64,000 bases of DNA from Protula sp. h YS-2021. Its lineage: Eukaryota; Annelida; Polychaeta; Sabellida; Serpulidae. Both the position numbers and the translations under genes were made by a program. This document shows positions 1 through 11,769 of the stretch, in pieces (the stretch's first letter is position 1; each line of letters begins with the position of its first letter). The notes beneath the pieces are model-generated. The model saw nothing but the letters and a program-made list of their open reading frames with translations. It ran no database searches and was not told where the DNA came from. The stretch is taken from the NCBI GenBank assembly GCA_949752745.1, contig OX457025.1, positions 101,252,439-101,316,438 of the forward strand. The letters run 5' to 3'.

Positions 1-1940
1 CTCAGGCCCCAGCAAAGCCACTCGCCCACCCAAGGTATTCCCCCCCCCCTCCCCACACCTCCCCCCTCACCCCCATAGTAACGACGAGGGCATGCAGACG
101 AAGACGTCACAGAACGGCAAGGCGTTCTCCGCGCTCAGGCCCCAGCAGAGCCACTCGCCCACCCAAGGTATTCCCCCCCCCTCCCCCACACCCCCTCACC
201 CCCATAGTAACGACGAGGGCATGCAGACGAAGACGTCACAGAACGCCAAGGCGTTCTCCGCGCTCAGGCCCCAGCAGAGCCACTCGCCCACCCAAGGTAT
301 TCCCCACCCCCCTCCCCCACACCTCCCCCCCCCCCCCTCACCTCCATAGTAACGACGAGGGCATGGAGACGAAGACGTCACAGAACGGCAAGGCGTTCTC
401 CGCGCTCAGGCCGCAGCAAAGCCACTCGCCCACCCAAGGTATTCCCCCCCCCTCCCCACACCTCCCCCCTCACCCCCATAGTAACGACGAGGGCATGCAG
501 ACGAAGACGTCACAAAGCGGCAAGGCGTTCTCCCGCGCTCAGGCCCCAGCAAAGCCACTCGCCCACCCAAGGTATTCCCCCCCCTCCCCACACCTCCCCC
601 CTCACCCCCATAGTAACGACGAGGGCATGCAGACGAAGACGTCACAAAGCGGCAAGGCGTTCTCCGCGCTCAGGCCCCAGCAAAGCCACTCGCCCACCCA
701 AGGTATTCCCCCCCCCTCCCCACACCTCCCCCCTCACCCCCATAGTAACGACGAGGGCATGCAGACGAAGACGTCACAAAGCGGCAAGGCGTTCTCCGCG
801 CTCAGGCCGCAGCAAAGCCACTCGCCCACCCAAGGTATTCCCCCCCCCCTCCCCACACCTCCCCCCTCACCCCCATAGTAACGACGAGGGCATGCAGACG
901 AAGACGTCACAAAGCGGCAAGGCGTTCTCCGCGCTCAGGCCCCAGCAAAGCCACTCGCCCACCCAAGGTATTCCCCCCCCCTCCCCACACCTCCCCCCTC
1001 ACCCCCATAGTAACGACGAGGACATGCAGACGAAGACGTCACAAAGCGGCAAGGCGTTCTCCGCGCTCAGGCCCCAGCAGAGCCACTCGCCCACCCAAGG
1101 TATTCCCCCCCCCTCCCCCACACCCCCTCACCCCCATAGTAACGACGAGGGCATGCCAGACGAAGACGTCACAGAACGCCAAGGCGTTCTCCGCGCTCAG
1201 GCCCCAGCAGAGCCACTCGCCCACCCAAGGTATTCCCCACCCCCCTCCCCCACACCTCCCCCCCCCCTCACCTCCATAGTAAACGACGGGGGCATGGAGA
1301 CGAAGACGTCACAGAACGGCAAGGCGTTCTCCGCGCTCAGGCCCCAGCAAAGCCACTCGCCCACCCAAGGTATTCCCCTCCCCCCCTCCCCCACACCCCC
1401 CCTCACTCCCATAGTAACGACGAGGGCATGGAGACGAAGACGTCACAGAACGGCAAGGCGTTCTCCGCGCTCAGACCCCAGCAAAGCACTCGCCCACCCA
1501 AGGTATTCCCCACCCCCCTCCCCCACACCTCCCCCCCCCTCACCTCCATAGTAACGACGAGGGCATGGAGACGAAGACGTCACAGAACGGCAAGGCGTTC
1601 TCCGCGCTCAGGCCCAGCAAAGCCACTCACCCACCCAAGGTATTCCCCTCCCCCCCTCCCCCACACCCCCCCCTCACTCCCATAGTAACGACGAGGGCAT
1701 GGAGACGAAGACGTCACAGAACGGCAAGGCGTTCTCCGCGCTCAGGCCCCAGCAAAGCCACTCGCCCACCCAAGGTATTCCCCTCCCCCCTCCCCCACAC
1801 CCCCCCCCCCTCACTCCCATAGTAACGACGAGGGCATGGAGACGAAGACGTCACAGAACGGCAAGGCGTTCTCCGCGCTCAGACCCCAGCAAAGCCACTC
1901 GCCCACCCAAGGTATTCCCCTCCCCCTCCCCCACCCCCCT
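1..1940 (+). repeat. Tandem array (~137-bp unit) carrying an exon-like segment and 5' splice site
   Basis: About 14 copies, the first cut by the window edge. Each unit has an AG-ended C-rich tract (CCCCCATAG), a coding-like stretch of about 80 bp (GMQTKTSQNGKAFSALRPQ in one frame) and CACCCAAG followed by GTATTCC, a plausible donor. Copies differ by small indels and CAG/GAG changes, so the long open frames are products of repetition. It looks like an exon end duplicated with its donor. The parent exon, its reading frame and its gene cannot be settled from this window. Confidence 0.85.
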
Positions 1941-2126
1941 CACTCCCATAGCAGGAAAAAAAAAAGAAAAAAAAAGTTCGAAAAAACTTCGATAAAATGC
2001 TGTTGTAATGTTGTGGAAATCCTCGTTTTAAGCCGGGACATTTGTTCGGTATTTTATGACTATTGTTCTCGACTTACAACGCCGAGAAAACAGTAAAACT
2101 GGATGTTGATTGCTGCCAACCTTGTG

Positions 2127-2140
2127 GTTGCTATGGTTAC
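2127..2140 (-). promoter_or_regulatory. RFX X-box-like motif upstream of the RhoGEF gene
   Basis: On the - strand this reads GTAACCATAGCAAC, matching the X-box pattern GTNRCC-N2-RGYAAC with an AT spacer. It lies about 70 nt before the likely start codon at 2211. Binding by an RFX factor is inferred. Confidence 0.45.
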
Positions 2141-2210
2141 AGGGCACGTGACGTACGGCACGCGTGACCTTACTTTATCGCTACGCAGCACGGCGGCGTG
2201 GGGGGACACG

Positions 2211-5200
2211 ATGAAGTCGTACAATCCCATGGCAACCGCCAGGGACAGTAGGGAGGACTTCCAAACTCCACGTAGAATCGTAAGTATTTCCATTTAAACT
2301 CCATGCAGATATACACAAACTCCACAGAGTAAAGTAAGTATTGTCATGTAAACTCCATGCAGACAGACACAAACTCCACGTAGACTAGTAAGTATTGTAA
2401 TTTAAACTTCATACAGACAGGCACAAACTCCACGTAGAATCGTAACCATTTGCATTTAAACTCCATGCAGACATATAATAAGCATTGATTTTTTTCCCTA
2501 AGATGTGCCAAAAAGGACAGCGAAAGACTCCTTGTTATGAGTGAACTCAGGCGGTATGCATCTCATTGATGTCGGATTATGTGCGCCAGAACAGTACACA
2601 TTTGTGTACTTACAAGTACACAAAAAAATATAGTACCCAATTTGTGTACTATCGTCAAAACTGTCACTGGAATGCTTAGATACTGATCGGTACTTTGTTG
2701 TTACAGACGACGGTTTCCATGGAAGAGACTCCAGACAGGCGCACGCTGGTTGCTAAGGAGGTTCTCGCATCGGAGATCGATTATTTACGAACGTTAGAGA
2801 TCGTGAAAAACACGTTTTTCTTGCCGCTGAAGAGTGCCCTGGCGTCCAACCGAGCCATCATCAGCGCCCACAACGTGCAGCTCATCTTCTCTGACGTCAT
2901 CACTCTGTGCACACTCAGCAAGTACGTACTCGCCTGACGTCATCACCGTGTGGGGTGGAGGGAGGGGTTGGGGAGTTGGCTCGATGGTGGTTTATACATA
3001 TTGTACCCGTGTGCGTGAGGGGGTGGGGGTGGGGGGGGGGGCGAAGCTAAGCTAACAGACTGCCAGATTGAGTGTAATCGGTGGAGTAAGATGACGTAGG
3101 TGATGCCCTGTAATGAAAACCGCTGCCTGTGTAATGGGATTTGAGTGCCACGAGTCACGTCATGGTTGTCACGTCATGGCTGTCACGTGGCTGTACGTCA
3201 TGGCTGTCACGTCATGACTGTACGTCCTGGGTTTACGTCTTGGCTGTCACGTGGGTGTACGTCATGGCTGTCACATCATGGCTGTCATGTCCTGGCTGTC
3301 ACGTCATGGCTGTCACGTCACGGCTGTCACGTCATGGCTGTCACGCCATGGCTGTCACGTCATGGCTGTCACGTCATGGCTGTCACGTCATGGCTGTACG
3401 TCATGGCTGTCACGTCATGACTGTACGTCATGGCTGTCACGTCATGGCTGCACGTCATGGCTGTCACGTTATGACTGTACGTCATGGCTGTCACGTCATG
3501 GCTGTCACGTCATGGCTGTCACGTCATGGTTGTACGTCACCTCTTGTGTTACCAGGCGCCTGGTGGAGGAGCTTCGCAACCGGTGCGGGGACTGGGGGCC
3601 ACAGCAATGCCTGGGCGACATCTTCGTCAAGTTCACGGGCAAGCTCAAGGCCTATGTCAACTTCGTCAACAACTACCCGACTGTGCTGACGACGATTGAG
3701 CGCTGCACGGAACAGACGCCCGCCTTCCGCGCCTTCCTGGCGCGCCACGAGAGAACGCCCGACGCGAAGATGCAGACGTGAGTCGTGCCCGCCCCGCCCC
3801 GCCCCGCCCCCGCCGCGTCACCCCTCATCTCTCACACCCTCCCCCCCACCCCCCCCCCCCCCCCACGCCACAGAGGACGCCCGACAAGAAGATCCAGATG
3901 TTTTGTTTAGTTTACGATTGTTTTTCGCAAGAAACGTGATTTTCTGTGGAGAGGGGGTGGGGGGGGGGGGGGTGGGGGGAGTGCACCAGTGCTTTTGGGT
4001 GCTGGGGCTGCCCCCCCCCCTTTCTCTGTCAACCTGGGGCTTGTGTTACCCTCGCCAGCACTGGTGCGTGATATCCATCCTTCCTCCTCCCCCCTCCCGC
4101 TCTCCCCCTCTCCCACCACGGACGCTTATGCATGATACTATCTACCTCCATCCCTGCACCTGTGCCAAATGTACCACCCTCCCCCCCCCCACCCCCACTC
4201 TGTACCTTACTTGTATTGTCAAAGCCTGACTGTATCCATCAGGCCCTTTTATCCCTCCCCCCCCCCCCTCCTCTGAATCGTTTCTGTCTCATACAGCTTG
4301 CCGGAGCTCTTGCTGTGGCCGTCACGCCGTGTGAGGGACTACGCCACACTGCTCGCCTGGCTCGAGCACCACACGCCCCTCCCTCCCTCCCTCCCTCCCT
4401 CCCTCCCTTCCTCCCCCTCCCTCCCCCGCCCTCACTGACTTATGCCTCCTGTTACAGCTTGCCGGAGCTCTTGCTGTGGCCGTCACGCCGTGTGAGGGAC
4501 TACGCCACACTGCTCGCCTGGCTCGAGCACCACACGCCCCCCTCCCTCCCTCCCTCCCTCCCCCCCCCCCGCCCTCACTGACTTGTACCTCCTGTTACAG
4601 CTTGCCGGAGCTCTTGCTGTGGCCGTCACGCCGCGTGAGGGACAACGCCACACTGCTCGCCTGGCTCGAGCACCACACGCCCCCCCTCCCTCCCTCTCTC
4701 CCCCCCCCCCCCGCCCTCACTGACTTGTACCTCCTGTTACAGCTTGCTGGAGCTCTTGCTGTGGCCGTCACGCCGCGTGAGGGACAACGCCACACTGCTC
4801 GCCTGGCTCGAGCACCTCACGCCCCTCCCTCCCTCCCACCCTCCCCCGCCCCCCCCCCCCCCCCCGCCCTCACTGACTTGTACCTCCTGTTACAGCTTGC
4901 CGGAGCTCTTGCTGTGGCCGTCACGCCGCGTGAGGGACAACGCCACACTGCTCGCCTGGCTCGAGCACCACACGCCCCCCCTCCCTCCCTCTCTCCCCCC
5001 CCCCCCCCGCCCTCACTGACTTGTACCTCCTGTTACAGCTTGCTGGAGCTCTTGCTGTGGCCGTCACGCCGCGTGAGGGACAACGCCACACTGCTCGCCT
5101 GGCTCGAGCACCTCACGCCCCTCCCTCCCTCCCACCCTCCCCCGCCCTCACTGACTTGTACCTCCTGTTACAGCTTGCCGGAGCTCTTGCTGTGGCCGTC

Positions 5201-8200
5201 ACGCCGCGTGAGGGACAACGCCACACTGCTCGCCTGGCTCGAGCACCTCACGCCCCTCCCTCCCTCCCACCCTCCCCCCCCCCCCCCGCCCTCACTGGCT
5301 TGTACCTCCTGTTACAGTTTGCCGGAGCTCTTGCTGTGGCCGTCACGCCGCGTGAGGGACTACGCCACACTGCTCGCCTGGCTCGAGCACCCCTCCCTCC
5401 CTCCCCCCTCCCACCCCCCATCCCCCGCCCTCACTGGCTTGTACCTCCTGTTACAGTTTGCCGGAGCTCTTGCTGTGGCCGTCACGCCGTGTGAGGGACT
5501 ACGCCACACTGCTCGCCTGGCTCGAGCACCACACGCCGCCAGACCACGCCGACCGCCACGACCTCCAGCTCGCCGTCCGCACCATGGCAGAGCTCAACGA
5601 ACTCATCGCCGAGGTGCCATAACTTGTTTATTTGTTTATGTTTTTTTTTTTTTTTTTATTCATTCATTATCATTGTAACTTTCTTGTGAAGAACAGGTAC
5701 AGCGCGAACATGTCAATGCAGAATTAATCACAAGCAATTAAAAAAAAATCCTTTAAATGTCGCCGCCGCTCCGCCCCCCCCCCCCACCCCACCCCCACTG
5801 CTGTGACTGCGACAAAGTCGGCTGATGCAAAAAAAAAAAAAAAGCAAATAGGAAAAAGAATGTTTTTTGGAAAACTCAAGAAAAATGCTCAGTCTCTTTT
5901 TTTTTTTTTTTTTTTGAATGAACAAAAATAATGTAGTGTCCTGCAGTTCACGAGGAGGTAGTCGCGTTTGATGTGAACCGGGAGGATTTGGATATTGATG
6001 AATTCTTGTATTTACTTGTAGTGTCGGAGTCGGAGCGACAGGGAGCGGGAGATCATCGCCTTGCAGAAGAAGATAGTCAACTGCCCGGTAAGCCAGCGCG
6101 ACAGGGCTACAGCGCGTCGCACGGGCATACATTACGGCTAAGAGGGTCAGGGGGGTTAAGGTCATACGGAGGTGATTGAAGGGTCAGAAAATAAAGAATT
6201 TGACTAAAAAAATAAAAAACTGAAACATTATCATCGGTACTGAAAGTTAACCGTGTGAGGACGTGTGTTGAATTGTTGCTGCGGGTTGACGTATGTTTAC
6301 GTGTTGGTGTGTGTTGATGTGGTGTCATGTTGACATGTATATGTGTGTTGACATGATGCCATGTTAATGTGTGTTGACATGAAGTCATGTTGATATGTTG
6401 ATGTGTGTTGAAATGATGTCCTGTTGATGTGTTGATGTGTGTTGACATGGTGTCATGTTGATGTGTGTTGACATGATGTCATGTTAATGTGTGTTGAAAT
6501 GATGTCATGTTGATGTGTATCGACATGATGTCATGTTGATGTGTTGATGTGTGTTGACATGGTGTCATGTTGATGTGTGTTGACATGGTGTCATGTTGAT
6601 GTGTGTTGACATGATGTCATGTTAATGTGTGTTGAAATGATGTCATGTTGATGTGTGTTGAAATGATGTCATGTTGATGTGTGTTGAAATGATGTCATGT
6701 TGATGTGTGTTGAAATGATGTCATGTTGATGTGTGTTGAAATGATGTCATGTTGATGTGTGTTGAAATGATGTCATGTTGAAGTGTGTTGAAATGATGTC
6801 ATGTTGATGTGTGTTGACATTCATATTGATGTGTGTTGGCATGTCATGTTGATGTGTGTTGAAATGATGTCATGTTGATGTGTGTTGACATGATGCCATG
6901 TTAATGTGTGTTGACATGATGTCATGTTGATGTTTATGTTGACATGATGTCATGTTAATGTGTGTTGACATGATGTCATGTTGATGTGTGTTGACATGAT
7001 GTCATGTTAATGTGTGTTGACATGATGTCATGTTAATGTGTGTTGAAATGATGTCATGTTGATGTGTGTTGACATGATGTCATGTGCACAGCGTGTGTTT
7101 TGACAGACGCTGCTTGAAGCTAACAGGTTCCTGGTGAGGCAGCTAGACGCGGTCAACCTCAAGCCCCCGGCCGACTCCATCAATCCCGAGCTACGGTAGG
7201 GCCACGGCAGGAGCTATCCCTGCTCTCGCCCCCTCCCTCCTCCCCCCCCCCCCCCCCCACCCGGCAACCTCAAGCCCTTCGCCAACTCCATCAATCCCAA
7301 GCTACGGTAAAACCACGGCATGAGCTATCCCTGCTCTCCCCCTACCCCCTCCCCCCTCCGTCAACCTCAAGCCCCCAGCCGACTCCATCAACCCGGAGCT
7401 ACGGTAAGACCACGGCAGGAGCCTATCCCTGGTCTCTCCCTATTCTCCCCCCCCCCCCCCGTCAACCTCAAGCCCCCCTCCCCTTCCCTCGCAGACTCCA
7501 TCAACTCCGAGCTACGGTAAACCCGTCGTATACTAAGACCACGGCAGGAGCTATCCTGCTCTCCTCCCCCCCCCCCCCCCCCAACCTCCGTCAACCTCAA
7601 GCTACTTGCCGACTCCATAAAAAAAAGATCACATAATAAAAACAAACAACGGTGAAGCGGAATCGCATGAGAATCACACGAGTAGGTGCGTGTTGCAGGG
7701 TTTACCAGCACTTGCAGATGGTTGGCTTGTTCTTGTTTAACGACGCGCTGGTGGTCACCAAGCGGACGACGCGCAACTTCCCGTATGAGCGCTGCGTGGA
7801 GAATATCTACGTGTTTGAGGCGTGCTCGGGGCTACAGCGGCTGAGGGTGGAGGACATCCCGGACTCCAAGTGTGAGTGTGTGACGTGTGCGGGAGGGGAG
7901 GGAGGGGAGGGGAGGGGATCGGAGGGGGGGAGGGCTACGGCGGCTCAGGGTTGAGGACATCCCCGACTCCAAGTGTGAGTGTGTGACGTGTGCGGGAGGG
8001 GAGGGAGGGGAGGGGAGGGGATCGGAGGGGGGGAGGGCTACGGCGGCTCAGGGTTGAGGACATCCCCGACTCCAAGTGTGAGTGTGTGACGTGTGCGGGA
8101 GGGGAGGGAGGGGAGGGGAGGGGATCGGAGGGGGGGAGGGCTACGGCGGCTCAGGGTTGAGGACATCCCCGACTCCAAGTGTGAGTGTGTGACGTGTGCA

Positions 8201-8495
8201 GGAGGGGAGGGGAGGTCGGATGTAACAACGGCGAAGAAAAAAAAGAGGGAGAAAGGAGAGAGGATTGAGGAGAAAGACCGAAGGGAGGAGTAATGAGAAA
8301 TGGTGATTGTGAGATGTAATGTGAGGAACACGTTCCGCATATCCGCGTTTCTTGTTTACACAGATGTGAGGAACGCCGTTCCGTATGTACACGCCGCGGA
8401 GGAGCTGGGTGTGCAGCACTGACTCGCCAGACGAGAAGCTCAACTGGGTGACGCTGCTGGAGAGGACCATCCGCGCCGCTCTGGAGCCCCAGTAA
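2211..8495 (+). CDS. Small DH-PH RhoGEF, eight exons (frame break in the last exon)
   Basis: A guanine-nucleotide exchange factor for Rho-type GTPases, assembled from splice sites: 2211-2279, 2707-2921, 3556-3777, 5457-5613, 6022-6087, 7107-7195, 7699-7871 and 8364-8495. Junction phases agree through exon 7. The DH domain runs from VAKEVLASEIDYLRTLE, through LGDIFVKFTGKLKAYVNFV, to LPELLLWPSRRVRDYATLL; this last part is the typical DH helix that ends with an arginine-rich basic patch. The linker has EREIIALQKKIVNCP. The PH domain has MVGLFLFNDALVVTKR and ends DEKLNWVTLLERTI before TAA. The product is about 370 aa, matching DH-PH-only GEFs such as ARHGEF39, but orthology is uncertain. Start ATG 2211 is chosen because it is in frame with exon 2 and follows an X-box. 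In exon 8 the frame must shift by one base near 8378 to keep the PH C-terminus. Confidence 0.78.
2256..2475 (+). repeat. Tandem repeat (~65 bp, 4 copies) containing the exon 1 donor
   Basis: The end of RhoGEF exon 1 (CAAACTCCACGTAGAATC) with its GTAAGTATT donor and the following AAACTCCATGCAGA is repeated about four times. Later copies keep GTAAGTATT twice and degrade it once (GTAACCATT). Confidence 0.8.
3134..3540 (+). repeat. Minisatellite of GTCACGTCATGGCT units ending just before exon 3
   Basis: About 25 near-identical 14-bp units with GTACGTCATGGCT variants. The array stops some 15 nt before the acceptor of the exon at 3556. The overlapping open frames in all three phases (HGCHVMAVTS repeats) are by-products of the repeat. 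Confidence 0.9.
3778..4290 (+). other. RhoGEF intron 3, C- and G-rich, no gene
   Basis: C-rich and G-rich low-complexity intron between the donor at 3778 and the first copy of the next exon. No convincing coding sequence is seen. Confidence 0.6.
4291..5456 (+). repeat. Tandem array of truncated exon copies with 3' splice sites (~145 bp unit)
   Basis: Eight copies precede the real exon at 5457. Each holds CTCCTGTTACAG plus about 85 bp of exon (LPELLLWPSRRVRDYATLL with Tyr or Asn variants) and then runs into CCTCCCTCCC intron sequence. Only the ninth copy continues into the full exon and a donor. The eight copies have intact acceptors but no good donor. Confidence 0.9.
6240..7090 (+). repeat. 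Minisatellite TGATGTCATGTTGATGTGTGTTGA
   Basis: About 30 units of roughly 24 bp, alternating GACATGATGTCATG and GAAATGATGTCATG, fill intron 5 and stop about 17 nt before the acceptor of the exon at 7107. Confidence 0.9.
7140..7610 (+). repeat. Tandem copies of the exon 6 end with its donor
   Basis: GTCAACCTCAAGCC...GAGCTACG followed by GTAGGG is repeated with donors GTAAAA, GTAAGA and GTAAAC, separated by C-runs; a fifth partial copy lacks the donor. The downstream donor copies are closer to consensus than the first, so alternative splicing is possible. Confidence 0.8.
7826..8215 (+). repeat. Tandem copies (~107 bp) of the exon 7 end with its donor
   Basis: CGGCTSAGGGTKGAGGACATCC...TCCAAGT followed by GTGAGTGTG and a GGGAGGGGAGGGG tract occurs four times. 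The first copy is part of the PH-domain exon 7699-7871; the others lie in the following intron and keep perfect GTGAGT donors. Confidence 0.85.
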
Positions 8496-8790
8496 CCGGA
8501 AGTAAATCCCATCCCGCGCCGCCCTGGATTCCCCCCCCCCCCCAAACCAGAAGTAAGCCCCATTCCTCGTCACTTTAATTCCCCAGTAGCCGGAAGTAAG
8601 CAGAAAAGTCACTGGAAGTACGTGATAAACATCATCCGCGGTGCCAGAGCTCAAATAACCGGAAGTAAGCAACATTTACTGGAAGTAAATAGCCATCGAT
8701 TACTGGAATGAAACAGGAAACAGCTACCGGAAGTAAAGTAAACGCCATCCGGGCGCCGTAGTAGGGCGCCAGCAACCGGAAGTAAACAGA
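8495..8790 (+). promoter_or_regulatory. Cluster of ETS-type CCGGAAGTAA motifs after the RhoGEF stop
   Basis: Eight copies of (A/C)C(C/T)GGAAGTA or close variants start at about 8497, 8546, 8590, 8613, 8660, 8679, 8724 and 8776; five contain the perfect ETS core CCGGAAGTA. They lie in the presumed 3' UTR or just beyond. It could be an ETS/GABP enhancer or simply a decayed tandem repeat. Confidence 0.5.
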
Positions 8791-8799
8791 ATAAAAAAA

Positions 8800-9640
8800 T
8801 TAAGAAAGGCGTTTTGGTTAAAAATGGTAATGAAGGCTGGTGACCTGTAGATTAGTGCTTGAGGAGGATGGGCGGGGGATGGGGGGGGGGAGGATGAGGA
8901 GCGCGGGGTAGGGTTGTAGAGGGGGGAGAAGGCTCCTCTGTGTGGAAGCACGTAGCTGTGGGCTCCCACACAGAACGTGGCGACGAATTTTTAACTCTGT
9001 ATTTAATGAATCTGTTCAATTTTTTTTCCAAAGTGTATCGTTAATCGCAAAGGAGCGTAGTGTGAAATTTAGTGTAGCGGGGGGGGGGGGGGGTGGGTGG
9101 TTGGGGGATGGGATAGACTGTGAAGGCGTGTGATATATCGTATGGGGTGGGGGGGGATAAACTGTAAAGGCGTGTGATATATCGTATTATATATTTCTTT
9201 TTACCGTGATATCATTGGTTAGGTATTTATTTAGCGTTAGTTTGTTGTGAAGGTGCAGATATTTTTTTCTTCTATTTTGTAGTTTGTTTACTTTTTCTAG
9301 TTGTATTATTTGTTCTGGTTTGTTTGTTTGTTTGTTCAGGTTTGTTTGTTATGCAGGTGCCAAAAAATTCGTGAAATTAAGAGAAAGTTGGACAACATTT
9401 TGTCAAAATCCTGAGATATAAGCAGGGTTGGAGAACAGCTCAAAAATAACAGCTTTCGTTATTAAATCATGAAATTATTGAACTCAGTTGATGGGAATGT
9501 GATATAAAAATTGTGATTCTGTATTAGAACTGCGTTAAAAAATTCCGCTTGGTAAATCATTTGCTGCCGTTTATGTGGATTATACATTTGATAAGATTGA
9601 CACGGATGACGGCTGACAGGCCTGCTGTATACGCCGGTCT
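8800..9640. other. Intergenic, G-rich runs and T-rich sequence, no gene seen
   Basis: Contains two copies of a 45-bp GTGATATATCGTAT unit near 9130-9190 and simple GTTT runs near 9320. No supported coding sequence. Confidence 0.5.
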
Positions 9641-9649
9641 CTGGTGGGT

Positions 9650-9985
9650 TATCCTGTAATTTGTACGTTACGATATCCGAGTACGTTACCATATCTGATG
9701 TCCTCTTATAAGTATGTTACAGTATCTGATGTTGATCTTATCAATACGTTACGATACCTGATATTCTCCTATAAGAAGGTTACGATATCTGATTTTCTTT
9801 GATAAGTTCGTTACACTGTCTCATGCTAATTGTACAAGTACATTACGATATCTGATGCTGAACTTACATGTATGTTACGACATCTGATGTCCTCTTGTAA
9901 GTACGATATCATATCTGATGTTCTTAAAAGCATGCCAGGATGTCCTCCTATAAGTACGTTACGATATCTGATGTTAATCTTGGAA
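9650..9985 (+). repeat. Degenerate ~48-bp tandem repeat (TACGATATCTGATGT)
   Basis: About seven diverged units of ACGTTACGATATCTGATGTTC followed by CTTATAAGT. Nothing coding. Confidence 0.75.
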
Positions 9986-10564
9986 CAATCTGTGATATAC
10001 GATAAGCAAAGCCATGTTTTCCCTTTCCACTAAATTCTTCATGTCTCTTGCACGAGGAGTATTGATTTTTATATTTCACCAAAAAATAATAAGAATATTT
10101 CTTGGCGGGATTGATATGTTCTGTGTATTTATAGAGTGCTTTCTGAGATTGATTTTTATTGGCTGGAAATATCAGCCTGGAGTCACGTGTGTTTAAGATT
10201 AAAAGCAATTACACCAATCATTTTATAGGTGCTAGATTTTACTCAGCTAGATGTTTTTGTCTAGAAAAATGTGATAAGGTATTCTGACCGTATTTCTACA
10301 GTAGGACCCTGCATGAGGAGATATAAGGGGGAATTTGAGAGTCCCTGGGGGTTCTGCTGGCGTTAGAGGTCAGCCTAGTATTCGGGAACTCTTGAGATTT
10401 AGATGTGCTTTGATTACACTGTTAGTGCTCTGTGTGTCGGGGACTAAATACATAGCAGTCTCATATTTTGTAGATCACGTGTGCACGAGTTTTTAGTGAA
10501 GGTTATTGCTTGCTGTTATTTGTTTATCCGTCCATAAAATCGTATGTGTGATGGGCAAGTCCAT

Positions 10565-10825
10565 GTGTAAGACCACGTGCGATGTACGACCACTGTGTGG
10601 GACCACCGTGTGGGACAGCCATGCTGGACCACCATGCTGGACCACTGTGTGGGACCACCGTGTGGGACAGCCATGCTGGACCACCATGCCCGGACCACTG
10701 TGTGGGACCACCATGCTGGACCACTATGTGGGACCACCGTGTGGGACAGCCATGCTGGACCACAATGCCCGGACCACTGCGTGGGACCGACGTGTGGGTC
10801 AGCCATGCTGGACCACTTGCCACAC
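10565..10825 (+). repeat. Minisatellite GGACCACCATGCTGGACCACTGTGTG
   Basis: Imperfect 18-36 bp units built from TGGGACCACCGTG and CATGCTGGACCAC. Open frames on both strands (WSHTVVQHGG and similar) are repeat products. Confidence 0.85.
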
Positions 10826-11549
10826 TGCGGCGACCGTCGGGCAGACACTCGTTCATGCGTCTTTCCAGTGTGGTTCCATTGAGATACGACATTAAAAAAA
10901 AAAGAGATACTTGGAATTTCGAAGTTTGCGTTCCTTTTTTCACTAAAATGTCATTGTTTTTTAAATATTTAACCATTGAGCAAGTAGTTTTGTCTACGCA
11001 GTGTTTTATATATAAAAATCAGGCTAGGGGTACTTAACAGAGTACTCTTTTTCCCCCAGTACACGTACGTGTATTGAGGAGGTACTGATCGATACTGAAA
11101 GCTTATCATGTCTTCCGTCTGTTCTTTGCTTTTTCAATGGCTACATAAATACAAGAAATTAAGTCAGATTTGTTTTATTCTTCGTAAAACTATTCAGCGA
11201 CGTAGGAGAGGGAAAGGGGGATGTCTGTGATTTGGGAGAAAAAAAAGTGAAATTTCCATGTAATTCCCGTAACTTGGATATAAACAAGTGTCTGTGGACA
11301 TTGGACTCGGATTTATGCGCTGTCACATTAACGCGAATCCCACAAGTTTTAGCCAAATCGCAACAAATACAAGCGTGTCAGTTTTTCAGCTTGTGGGTGT
11401 TTCTATTAAATTTGACAGCGTTGCCGAGAAGACTTTGGGAAGGAATAGCAAAGACCAAAAAAATGTGTATAAAAATTCAAATTGTAAAAACGGTGGCACA
11501 TCTTTGTCCAAACTCCTGTTATATCGACATATGTTAAGAATGGCTTGTG

Positions 11550-11748
11550 CAGGGCCTGAGTGACAAGCAATCATACAAGCAATCAGGCAGGCATACAAGC
11601 AATCATACAAGCAATCAGGCAGTCATACAAGCAATCATACAAGCAATCAGGCAGTCATACAAGCAATCATACAAACAATCAGGCAATCATACAAGCAATC
11701 ATACAAGCAATCAGGCAATCATACAAGCAATCAGGCAGTCAAAGCACC
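11550..11748 (+). repeat. Minisatellite ATACAAGCAATCAGGCAGTC
   Basis: Near-perfect 12/20/32-bp units of CATACAAGCAATCA and GGCAGTC. It yields repetitive QAIIQAIRQS frames that are not genes. Confidence 0.9.
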
Positions 11749-11769
11749 CAAAATTTAATGACACTTAGT

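Noticed and set aside
92..1995. Repetitive TSQNGKAFSALRPQQ protein
   Set aside because: Frames run through C-rich intron-like spacers and AG/GT sites in each unit; better explained as duplicated exon ends.
3141..3781. Long open frames across the GTCACGTCATGGCT array as a novel Cys/His-rich protein
   Set aside because: All three phases are open because the 14-bp unit lacks stops; only the part from 3,556 is exon.
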